A stretch of DNA of 64,000 nt from Marisa cornuarietis (Eukaryota; Mollusca; Gastropoda; Architaenioglossa; Ampullariidae), in contig SMMW01000622.1 of NCBI GenBank assembly GCA_004794655.1, positions 11,970,501-12,034,500 of the forward strand. Reading direction: 5' to 3'. Shown here one piece after another: positions 25,988 to 36,319 of this stretch. Position 1 is the first letter of the stretch; the number at the start of each line of letters is the position of its first letter. The notes under the pieces were generated by a model. That model did no database searches, had not been told where the DNA came from, and worked only from the letters and a program-made list of their open reading frames with translations. A program made the position numbers and the translations under genes.

Positions 25988-26145
25988 TAACGTTTTAGCA
26001 CAGTGTTTCTATGACGACGCTTAGCACAGTGTTTCTATGACGACGTTTTAGCACAGTTTTTTCCAGGATGACGTTTTAACACAGTGTTTCTATGACGACG
26101 TTTTAGCACAGTTTTTTCCAGGATGACGTTTTAACACAGTGTTTA
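25988..26145. repeat. Tandem array with 55-bp period built of two half-units
   Basis: ACGTTTTAGCACAG alternates with two endings, TGTTTCTATGACG and TTTTTTCCAGGATG. The pair repeats at 55 bp (TTTTAGCACAGTTTT at 26046 and 26101). The first units carry a deletion. Confidence 0.85.
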
Positions 26146-26466
26146 TAATTATGATGGCGCTTTTTTCATAAGCGTCAAAACAATGATTTTTCTCTATTGT
26201 GGAGTAAGGATGGTTTTTGAAAAATAACGATTTCTCGGCTGTGAAGCTTAACATGTGCAGACAAAATAAGACGGAACATCAACCGATGACACAGATGTGT
26301 AACACTACTAATCTGTAATCTAACACGATATCTAACACGACAGATGTGTGTGACGAAAGTTCTTCTTGAGCTGAGTACTTCAAGAAATAGGACCGTAGAC
26401 TTTAAATAATAAATACGACGTTTCAAAGATCAGGAACTCCCAGGTTGACAATAACAAATATTTTAT

Positions 26467-26475
26467 TTGTGTGTG

Positions 26476-26511
<36 letters not shown>

Positions 26512-26515
26512 TGGG

Positions 26516-26582
<67 letters not shown>
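26467..26582. repeat. (GTGC)n/(TG)n compound microsatellite
   Basis: GTGC tetramers interrupted once by GGTGC, then a pure TG tract. Confidence 0.96.
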
Positions 26583-26583
<1 letters not shown>

Positions 26584-26584
26584 G

Positions 26585-27560
26585 GGGAGGCGGGGAATAA
26601 ATGAAGAAACTCGAGTAAGCACATCAGTCACATGGTTACTTGATAGACCTAGCAGAATTTTCACACAATAAGGGAATACTAGACGTGAATCGGGGAAACA
26701 GAGAACCCCCATCAGCCTTGTAGACAGGTGCCACATACATATTGACAAGAAAAGCTGATGTTGTTTCAGACATCCTGGGCTGGGTTCTTTCTATATCCTC
26801 TTATTGATGACGTGGTGAGAATCTGCTTCTTGAACAGCTTCAGACCGACGAAAGTGTATCTTCCTTTTCATTCAAAACCTTTTTAAGTCACTAACAGCTT
26901 ATTTCTCTGACCACTTCGATAACTTTTAAGGAATTATTGAATAGTTTTATTATATTAGTCAACTTTAGTGGAAACGGAGAAAGTCAATGAGACGACAACG
27001 AGAAAATTTAGGAATTAAAAATAAAATCCAAGCACACACACACACACACAAAGTAGCCAGCAAGGGACAAAACATGGCTGTCCTTGCTTCACAAACTCTA
27101 GTCAGATCGAGTATTCTGTAGTACGTGAATTTAAATTAAGGCTGGGAGTAGTGTTACCGGCTGTCAAGAAGGTGGGCGGCGAAATCTAAGTCTGTCTGGA
27201 CGATAAGGGCATCTGGATGCTGTGGTGCTTCGATGAAGGCCTAAGGACGAGCTCCTCTTCAGACTCTGTGACATGTATTTCACAATAGCAGGACAGCTGC
27301 GGCCTCGACTACAGACTTGGCTTGCTAGTCATTCAGTCCCCGAAAAGGTCAACCCTGGCATTTTCTGCAGGCGTGGAGTCCAGAAATAACCAGCCACTGA
27401 CCCCAGCACGAGTGGCAGACTTTGTAAGTTCTTTGAGTGCGTGTGACATTTGCAACTTTGTGCGTGCATGCGTGTGAGTAAGTGAACTAGATAAATAGAG
27501 ATATCTTCGATGGACATTATTTTTATTTGACGGGATCTACTTTTAATGTACTTCGCACCT
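26585..27560. other. Intergenic, no gene recognised
   Basis: Unique sequence with a short (CA)n at about 27034-27051. Confidence 0.4.
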
Positions 27561-27576
27561 AGCGTGCGTGTGTATT

Positions 27577-27577
27577 T

Positions 27578-27636
<59 letters not shown>

Positions 27637-27720
27637 CTTGTATGTTTGTATGCATGTGTTTGCGCATGTCTTTATGTGTCTGAGTGGACGTATGTGCGTG
27701 TATATATGTATGCATGTGTG

Positions 27721-27754
<34 letters not shown>

Positions 27755-27890
27755 AGCTTGTATGTTTGTATGCATGTGTTTGCGCATGTCTTTATGTGTC
27801 TGAGTGGACGTATGTGCGTGTATATATGTATGCATGTGTGTGTGTTTGTGTGCGTGCGCACGCACGCACACATACACACACACATGCATA
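27577..27890. repeat. TG-rich array containing a doubled 120-bp unit
   Basis: The 87-bp core from GAGCTTGTATGTTTGTATGC to TATGTATGCATGTG occurs at 27634 and again exactly 120 bp later, linked by (TG)n. The array ends in an inverted GTGTGCGTGCGCACGCACGC palindrome near 27848-27870. Confidence 0.92.
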
Positions 27891-28687
27891 CATGTACTTT
27901 TCCCTCGTCCTATGCCCGCATTTCTCTGCCGCCAGTTGTCGCTGAACAAACAACGAGCTGTGACAAAATGCTGTGCCTCACACGACCTGCTCCTTCATGC
28001 ACGGAGTGGTGATAACGGGACCACGTGACCCCGTGAAGACCGTCGGTTATCGTGATTAATGTGAAGCGCCCGCTGTCCAGCCCTCTCTTCAGCCCAGAGC
28101 TTACTGCCGCGACCGACAATGTTTCATGCAGAATAAAGGCAGGATTTTGACAAAGGCGGCAGTGAGCGAGTGAAGGAGATAGGAAGGGCAGAAAAGTGAG
28201 AGAGTGGTTGAGTGAGGTAGCGACGTAGTTTGTGGGGGAATGAGTGAGGGTGGTAATGGTAAAAGTATATTATAGACATAGGAATTACTGTTATCATCAT
28301 CATCATTGCTGTTGCAGGCCGCCTGCACCGAAACATCTCTGGAGTTAGAGACTTTCTGTATTAGTGAGAGAGTGAGTGAGTATAGAAAGCATCTTTGATT
28401 ATTATTCTTGCTAACGCTGACAAATCACCAGCTTTATTAATCAAAAAAATAATTGTAGCTTAGGAAAGTGTGCTCAGTTTCGAAACAAGAACAAACAGAA
28501 CAAGTAGTAGTTACAAAGTAAGACAAGCAGTGCATCATTGCAAAACGCAAGCTAGATTTTTTTTTTAAAAAAACGCAATCTTAAGACGCCCTCTTAAGAG
28601 TCATTCTTAAGACACACCTACGACATCACACACCCACACACACACACACACCTTTCATCTACTGTTCTGCTTCTCTCTCTCCTGGTC

Positions 28688-28805
28688 AGTCTCTGGCGCA
28701 GCGGTGAAGTGCCTGTCACCAGTCCAGGGAGGATCGACTGTCCATGGGCGTAGAACTCCGCAAGCACATCCATCGGGCTCGCGCGGCTTTCTTCATCTTT
28801 TAGTA
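28688..28805 (+). mobile_element. Possible tRNA-derived SINE head
   Basis: TCTGGCGCAGCGGTGAAGTG resembles a tRNA D-arm/A box and is followed by a diverged B-box region (GGATCGACTGTCC). No tail was defined. Confidence 0.35.
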
Positions 28806-29715
28806 GCTTTGTTTGACAGCTTGGTGTCTACCACCACTTCTTCCCATACCCACTCACCCACCCAGCCTCACTCGCTACCCTCCCTTCCATCGTCTCCTTC
28901 TTTCATACCCTTTATAGCGCCTTACAGCTTATAGTCCACCGACGACATCGACCGTGTTACAAACATGTGAAAGTCGCAATGAGGAAAAAGTAATGTTTTG
29001 ATGAAGAACGCCCTCGGAGATGAGAAACGGCAGCGGGCGAGTTTATGGCCTAGTTTAACCAGTCGTGACGTCACGAATCTCCCTCAGTCATTGTCAGGTA
29101 AAGACACTTATATAGCTGGGTGACCTGATTGAGTGCCGGCAATTAATGAGCGAAAATGACTTGGTCTCGACTAAAGTGGTATATTAATCCATTGATGATG
29201 ATTGAGAAGTACTCTGTGTCCAGAGTTTGCGAATAGGTTAAAATAAAATTTTTAAATCTTCCTCAGTGGATTCGACAAAGGCATAGCATTCACCCGAGGC
29301 CAAGCCTATGGAGCCAGGAAATAGTGTTGAGGCCTTTCAAAGATAAATCCTGGCTGGTTTTGAAAATCACACTGGCGCTAAGAAGGCGGGTACAAAATGC
29401 CGGGCTGCTAACCGCTTTTGTCCTCAGCAGCAACAACAAGTTCGAGAGCGTTTCTCGGGAATATGGTGTTTTGCGTCCGAGGCTTCCTATGAAGATAACT
29501 GTCACAGATAATGCGCGCGCATGCCTGTTTATGGACTCAGAGCCTACGGGAGTCAGTGGGAATTTGAGTGCGGGAGGATGCTGGGGGGAAAAGGTGCGTG
29601 ATTTGCATGCGTGTGTGCGTGCTTGTGAGTAGCTCTTTTGTTTGCGTCTGTGTGCACTTGCTCTCTGCTCCTCGGAATCTCCAAAAATTCTGTATACGCT
29701 TAAGTTTTAATTTCG

Positions 29716-29779
<64 letters not shown>
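29716..29779. repeat. (TGA)n microsatellite
   Basis: About 21 perfect TGA units. They produce a spurious poly-Met/poly-Ile frame. Confidence 0.97.
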
Positions 29780-29834
29780 CTTTTCAGAATTTTTCCTGGT
29801 TATATTACCCTGTCTGGAGATGTACAGCTGAACA

Positions 29835-29985
29835 AGCATCGTAGTTGAGTGGTTGGTGACACAGGGTAAAGCGCATGTCACAATCAAGGTGTCAGTTCTG
29901 ACCTCGGCGCTAATACTTCTCTGACTATGGCATTTATTTGCAAGGTTGACCATCGGTGATTTCCCCCCCCCCCTAAAAAAAAAAA
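29835..29985 (+). mobile_element. Possible tRNA-derived SINE with A-rich tail
   Basis: GTTGAGTGGTTGGTGACACA resembles an A box and GGTGTCAGTTCTGACC a B box. The segment ends in C10 followed by A12. Confidence 0.35.
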
Positions 29986-29987
29986 AT

Positions 29988-30251
29988 CCGAGACTTAAAG
30001 ATTTATACAAACTCAAAGAAAGGACTGACGGAAGCATGGAGGTGGGGTAAAGCTTTACTTCGCAAGTACATAAACATTTATTGAAATAACTAGAATATTC
30101 ATCCTTTTCTCAAGGACGTGAAATCCAGCAGCAAATTTATTTTATTGTTTTAAATCGTCCTTCTAAATTTTTCATTTTAGTTTTGTTTTACTTGTCTTTA
30201 AGACATTTTTAGCTTTGGCAAGTGAAACATGTAATTTGATTTCTTTCCATT

Positions 30252-30328
<77 letters not shown>

Positions 30329-30470
30329 CCTGCTTATTGTGCAATCAGTTGGATGTATTAGTCCCCAGCTGTCTGACACCCTTCATCTGCAGCGAAATCT
30401 TACTGGAAATAATTAGACCATAATGCACTCCGCGGGACATTTTTCTGACGTCAGAGAGAACTCAGTTTGC
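29988..30470 (+). repeat. Diverged duplicated block, copy 1
   Basis: Collinear with 34252-34690. Shared landmarks include AGAAAGGACTGA, CTTTAAGACATTTT, TGTAATTTGATTTCT, AAAACCTGCTTAT, TTGGATGTATT, TCCCCAGCTGTCT and the best-conserved end CTCCGCGGGACATTT then CTGACGTCAGAGAGAACTC. A (TG)n tract at 30253-30324 has expanded in this copy. Confidence 0.85.
30253..30324. repeat. (TG)n microsatellite
   Basis: 72 bp of TG inside duplicated block copy 1. The other copy has only a short, interrupted TG stretch here. Confidence 0.97.
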
Positions 30471-30479
30471 TCCACGCCA

Positions 30480-30520
30480 TGTGTGTGTGTGTGTGTGTGC
30501 GCGCGCGCGCGTGTGTGTGG
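30480..30520. repeat. (TG)n with (GC)n core
   Basis: TG dinucleotides interrupted by GCGCGCGCGCG, a Z-DNA-prone alternating purine-pyrimidine tract. Confidence 0.9.
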
Positions 30521-31294
30521 GTGTGGTTGTGCTTGAGCACGTGCGCACGTGTATGTGTACGTGAGAGAGACAGCGTGTGTGGCAGAGAAAGCTATTTTTA
30601 TGTTTTGTGAAAGAGAAAGTGGCTGTATATGCGTGCAAATGATAGTGCAGTGCATTTGATACCTATTTGAGGTGTGTGCACCTGCTTATATGTAAAGAGG
30701 GTGTATTGTAAACCAATGTGAGCACGCCTTCAGGGGTGGGACATGGAGCTATGTAAAAAACAGACAGATTTATTTACTACCGTACAACATCTCCCAAAAG
30801 CGTCCAAAATTCCTTCCTGTACTTCTGCTTGCTCTTTGCGAGAACAATAATTTTTTTAATGCACTAAAAAGACGGCGCGAACGTAGCCTGGCTTGAGAAA
30901 GCACCACAATCTACGCCTACAACACTGGGCTAAAATTTATATGTCTTTTCAGGACACCACTATGTGATCTTCTCTCTTTAACGTGTTTTCTTTTGTTTCG
31001 AACATCCATTTATCAGGCTTCTACCGTGACTTATGAGTGATTTCTTCGTGCCTCTTGTCGATTCTTTATGAAGCGGCGTTTACACCTCCCAATATCTGTT
31101 GTTTTTTTCAGGGTGAGTGTAAGGCCCCCTTTAACTCAGATGCCATTCTTCACTGCGTTCAGTTCTTTCCACGCCCCTCCCGCCCCTCCCGCCAACGCTT
31201 TCTTAACATCCGGTGATCGATATCGCCTTCGCTCAGATAAAAATGGTGTCTCTGAGATACCATAAAAAGGGTTTATGGATCGGGTGCACTCATA

Positions 31295-31445
31295 GAAAAA
31301 TGGTCTGGCTCAACAGCTCAGAGGATGTGGTTCAATTTCCTGCCGGCTAAATCCGTGTACGTCAGACTGTGAACCGTTAGACACCTTCGTTGTGATATGA
31401 TGCTGGCTGTGACTGGCAGCGCATCAGACCTACGAGAACGAGCCC
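31295..31445 (+). mobile_element. tRNA-derived SINE-like copy
   Basis: TGGCTCAACAGCTCAGAGGA is A-box-like and GGTTCAATTTCC is a near-perfect B box about 12 nt further on, followed by a non-tRNA body. No poly-A tail is seen. Confidence 0.45.
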
Positions 31446-32029
31446 GCTTCTTCACAAGTCTTATCGAGAATTCAGAAAAGCGTGCAAATTGAGCGATAAG
31501 AAAACATTTACCGTATACAGTAGTTGTTTGTGATGAAGGAGCTTCTCTCCGGTTCAGTGGATGATGAGCTGGATTTATTCGGGGGTACCAACTGAGTGGA
31601 TTCTACCGGATAATTTTGGTCATTAGAACAACCTCTTTCAGGGAACCTAACTCAGGAACAAGCTCCCATCAAGCAGTATATTTAAACTGAGGGGAAAAGT
31701 ACAATAAAATCGCATCAAAAATACAGATTTGGTTCGATTCATAGGGATCGCCATGTTTTCGTAAAAGAAAATTAAGCTTATATTAGAGAGGGACATCATA
31801 CAGCGTAGGGCATACGGCTGCTTTGGGAAGTCTGGGTCTTGGAACTAAAGAAGATGCAAGATTTTGTTTACATTCCCAAATAAACAAGCTGGGAAGTTTT
31901 TTTTCCCTGGCTTACCTGTTAAACTAAGCACTGGGTTTTTTTGGTATGCACTGATTGGTTCGTCTTTTACCTTCTTTTCCCATATGCAAATGAGCCAGCC
32001 TCATTCCGTATACATTTCAAGTTAGAAGT

Positions 32030-32395
32030 TATAGAATGCAATCTATAAATATAGATTTCAAATGTATAGCTAGGATGCATTCTATAGCTAAAGAATTGAA
32101 AGGTATATATAAAATGAATGGGATAGCAACTTCTGAGTATAATATAAATGAAACACTTCGGTTTTTACCGAGTTTTCTCTCTCTAGCTATACATTGCAAG
32201 GTATAATTATACATTTCAATGTATAGCTAAACATTGCATTTTATACTTATAGAATGCAATGTATAGCTATAGAATGCAATCTATAAGTATAGAATGAATT
32301 GTATAAATATAAAATGCAATCTATAAGTATAAAATGCAATGTATAGCTATACATTGCATTCTATAATTATACATTGCAACGTATAGCTAGAAATA
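32030..32395. repeat. Palindromic 20-bp-unit array in both orientations
   Basis: The unit TATAGAATGCAATGTATAGC and its near reverse complement TATACATTGCATTCTATAAT both occur, head-to-tail and inverted, at 20-bp spacing. Arrays are at about 32030-32095 and 32182-32395, separated by a short unrelated stretch. Single strands would fold into long hairpins. Confidence 0.88.
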
Positions 32396-32599
32396 GCAAA
32401 TTTGAGAAAAATCCCCTCTTGGCGCCCCATATACCTGACACCCCTTCCCCCCGGAATGCTGTCTCCAGCGTATGGATTATACCTTGTCAACTGGAGCAGG
32501 AGAGTTGGGTCATAAGTGATCCAGGGGAAGGCCGACTACTCGGCAAGAGAAGCGGTTCAGGGAGATAAGTCTATGTGTTTACGAGTGCGTGAATGAATG

Positions 32600-34130
32600 C
32601 AAAGAGGACCAGGAACAGTATGTAAGTTTGGTCTTTTTATACTTGAAATAAGACTATCGTTTCGAGACTTGTCATATTTATGTCGATTTCCGTTGGAGAA
32701 CTGGAATTAGAACCTTCGAGAACAGTCAGATTGATTTATGCTCGACGACAGATATATTTGATTCCCGCTTGATTATTGATGTATTGATTGTTGCTGGACT
32801 TTTGGATGGACCTTGATTTACTCTTGGCTATGGATATATTGATTTAGGTTTGACAAGTGACGTATTTTGATGCTTATTTCATTAGTTACAGTGATTTTTT
32901 TTCAGGTTTAGTGACCTCTAATGAGATATGTATGATGGAAAATGTCTGAGAATTTTGTGAGAGTGGAAGAGTAGTTGGGCATTTTGAAGTGTGTTATCTT
33001 AGTTAGACCCCTCCCACAAAATAGAAGACAGTAGGAACCCATGCACAGATCTTTGTTTTGGTGTTGAAAGAAAGAACACGTGGAGCACGCCGTGTAGTCA
33101 TTTGTTTGTGGTCAGTGTCCTGTCTGCACGTGGCGGTGTTTCCTTAACAGATTGCCACTGTAAACAAGCGACGTGTTTTCTAACCCCACTTTCACGACTA
33201 TCATCCCTTTTGCGTTCTGTGTGGACCAGGCGGCAAACCTCGTGTTCATCATGACTACTCAGTCACCTTCTGCGCTTCAGGCTACTTTCGTAGTTTTTGC
33301 TCGACAATGAAACGCACTCGTTAATTCCCTCCTAAGCCTTTGACATGAGCGACGACAACTGATTCGCTGCTCAAAGGTAATTAGGAATGCGCATCGCATC
33401 CAGCTCAGTGGCTTTGGTAATCTCTGGGAGGATTCGTTGGTAGTCTTCTAGATTCCCCTTCGTGATCTGCTCTACTCTAGCGTTCTTGTTGCCAGTCCCT
33501 TTTATTTTTTATTCAGAAGACACATCGGACTTGCCTGGTAAGAGTTTTTTTTTCTTTTTCTAGCTTTTCTGGCCTCGATAAAGTCCTGGCTAAATTCGCC
33601 TCCCACACCACCACCACCACCACCACCACCTTAACCTCCTGTTCCCTGGCACCCTGCGCGTTGCTATGAGCATAGATGCCCAAGGAAGTGGTCGACAGCG
33701 CCTCTCAGTGCATTCTGGGACAGCTGCTTCACCGGAGCTGTTGTTTCCAGGCAGCACATGGAGACGCCTTGCGTCAGCCTCCACGGCTACTATCCAGTCA
33801 GTCGCCTGCTCAGTGGATCCTTTAACCCCCGGGTTCCTTCTCGAGTGAAGACATGTCACGCATACACGTTTCATGTGAACCACGTGTTACTGTTTCGCTA
33901 GCAATAACTCTTACGTAACACCGTGCTCGTAACATCTTTCACATCTCCCACCAACCAGATTGCGCGTTACAGCCAGAGGGAAAGCTTGACATCCATTACA
34001 TGTTATGCGAACCATACCATATACCATTTCATACAAATAGTATAAAACACAGTGTTCTCTATCTCGGGTGAACCCTGCGTTTGCAGCTAGCGTGAAAGTT
34101 TATCATCAGTGAAATGTCATGTTAGTTATG
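32600..34130. other. Intergenic, no gene recognised
   Basis: Includes a T-rich patch and a (CCA)n tract at about 33605-33630. No coding segment is supported. Confidence 0.4.
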
Positions 34131-34251
34131 TGGTGCATTACCACTTGGTATGAAGCTTAGTATCTACTATTTGTCGTGAGAACCTCATCAGGTGCTCAGG
34201 TCTGTTCTTACGCAAAGAAGGGAGACAAACTACTCTTAAAGTCTTTCGAGA

Positions 34252-34690
34252 CCTACGGGACTTAAAAATGTCGTGTACAAATCTCCAAGAAAGGACTGAT
34301 GGAATCGTAGTGATGAGGTAAGGCTTTCCATCGTAAGTACATAAAATAACTGAAAGATTCATCTTTTTGTCAAGGACGGGAAGTCCAGCGGCAATTTTTC
34401 AAATTGTCTTTATATTTGGTTTCTATTTTATTTTTTCTGTTTACCTTTAAGACATTTTGGCAGTAATTGTGTGCAGGTCAAGCATGGTGTAATTTGATTT
34501 CTATCCAATGTGTGTACATGTGTGTGTGCGCGCGTCCGCGTCTGCCTACACCTCCAAAACCTGCTTATCACTTGGATGTATTGGTCCCCGGCTGTCTAAG
34601 AAACCTTTCTTCTGCGGCGAGATGTTACTGGGAATAATTAGACCATGATACACTCCGCGGGACATTTTCTGACGTCAGAGAGAACTCGGT
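34252..34690 (+). repeat. Diverged duplicated block, copy 2
   Basis: Second copy of the block at 29988-30470, in the same orientation. Its 3' end also carries the cAMP-response-element palindrome TGACGTCA (34670-34677; the other is at 30446-30453) and is the most conserved part of the pair. Confidence 0.85.
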
Positions 34691-34738
34691 AACTAGTTCC
34701 TGGTCGCTCGCTCGTCAGTCAACGTCTTCTCGGAAAAC

Positions 34739-35011
34739 ATGGCCGACCTGCTCAGCGACACAATGACGTCACGTGACATTAGCGTTACCAAGACAAAGAG
34801 GCTCGAGGCATCATGCAAACCCTTAAAATCAAAACAAAAAAGTTGGGAGAAAGAGAGAGAAGGAAAAGAAAATACAAAAAAAGAAGAAAAAGCTCAACAG
34901 AAAAACGAGGAAAGGAATTTGACGATCTCCCTTAGAATTCGAGTCACAGGGTCTTTTTTCTCCCATTTTGCCCGCGAAGCAAGGCAAGGTGTCCAGGCGG
35001 TGTTTGTATAG
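34739..35011 (+). CDS. Doubtful 90-codon ORF just downstream of the TGACGTCA element
   Basis: It starts with a strong context (AAACATGG) 60 nt after duplicated block copy 2 and reads MADLLSDTMTSRDISVTKTK before turning into a Lys/Glu-rich low-complexity stretch. No family is recognised and no clear donor was found. It could be a first exon, but composition alone could explain it. Confidence 0.15.
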   Translation: MADLLSDTMTSRDISVTKTKRLEASCKPLKSKQKSWEKEREGKENTKKEEKAQQKNEERNLTISLRIRVTGSFFSHFAREARQGVQAVFV

Positions 35012-36049
35012 CTCCATTATCCTCCTCGCTTCGGCAAGGCTCGGGGGATGTTGGCTGTTGTGCAATGTTTCTGCAAGCAGACGATCTTTTTTCCCCAAAG
35101 TTATCGACCCGTTGACGTGAGGTGTTAATGAGAGACGCACCATCTCGCTTACTTTTAACGCAGTGCCGTTGAGATTCAGACCACAGTGCACTAGTTGCCA
35201 TTTTCTGAAAAAAATCTGTACCCTTCTTATACTTTCTTTTCTCGGTAGGAGTTTTAAAACTTGTTTTCTCTCTAAAGGCTCGCAGGACCATTCTGGACGA
35301 TAATTTGTATCTGTATTTTATTTGTATGACGTGGTAGTCTTGCCTCGTTATTGTCGCTTTAAAAACAAAACAAAAAAACTTCTGTTAGCCAGTCACGATA
35401 ACAATTAAAGCTAAAACTGATGGTTATCCAGATGTGCAAAAAACATTTTAGTCTTTTTTTCTTTTCTGAGCCGAGCGATTGTCAGCTGTCTCAGACAGAA
35501 GTACAAGGCAACCAGACCTTGAAACTCAGCCACCGTCTCTTTGTTGTGTCATTGGGTCTGCTACATCCTTTGACCCTTTTCACCACTACCCACGATCTTC
35601 CTCGTCCACTCTTCTCACCCTCTCCTCTCCTGCAAGCCATCCCGAGGACCGGCCACATCCCACTGACAAACCAAGGGACAAACAAACCACTCTTTGGTCG
35701 TCTAGTCAGTCAAATGACGCTTCAGGTGACGAGGATTGTCACCCGCTCTTGCATCCAGCAATGTTTACTGAGGCCGGCTCTCCTTCCGTCCTCACTCTGT
35801 CCTTCTGCGAGGGGAAGGAGGTGAGGTGAGGAGGCAGAGCTAGGAGGGGGAAAATCTTTAACAAGACGATTTGCCGCTGAAAGCAGGCGATTCAAGGTCG
35901 GGATGACCCGCCACCACGGCCAGACGAGAGCAGGGAGGATGAATTATTAAAGCTTTTACCTAGAAACGTTTGTCATCCCTGATATCATGCTAACGGTCAC
36001 GCTCAAACGAGTTTGTTGGAAATGAAGTCCTTTGAGGCTAATCAAGACA

Positions 36050-36310
36050 TAGTGGCGACCTCTTCTTCCGCTAAGTGCTGAGCCACACCTCAACGTGGAT
36101 ACGCTCCTCCTCATTGCGGAAAGACTCCTCTTCAGTGCTGAGCCCCGCCTGCCCAGTGCTGAGATACTCCTTCTTGTTGAGATAGTCCTCATCAGTGCTT
36201 CCATGTCCCTTCCTCAGCGTTGAGATAATCCGTCTCAGTTGCTGAGATACGCTTCCTCAGCGATGAGATGCTCCGTCTCAATGATGAGATACTCTTCCTC
36301 AATGCCGCCC
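36050..36310. repeat. Degenerate 21-bp tandem array
   Basis: Units such as GATACGCTTCCTCAGCGATG and GATGCTCCGTCTCAATGATG recur every 21 bp at the 3' end, more irregularly upstream. On the minus strand this yields a 7-residue repeat (SLRRSIS-like) split between two frames. Confidence 0.7.
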
Positions 36311-36319
36311 CGCAGCTCG

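Noticed and set aside
27329..27949. 206-codon minus-strand open frame, one of the longest in the window
   Set aside because: Built almost entirely of His/Thr repeats from the TG/CA array; no independent coding evidence.
28688..28805. A functional tRNA gene
   Set aside because: Only the D-arm-like part is convincing; no cloverleaf or proper B box, so it was treated as SINE-derived at best.
29537..30037. 166-codon frame with a poly-isoleucine run
   Set aside because: Caused by the (TGA)n microsatellite read in antisense.
35420..35829. Two overlapping 116- and 134-codon plus-strand frames
   Set aside because: Both are equally open and Pro/Ser/Leu-rich from CT-rich DNA; no conserved block.
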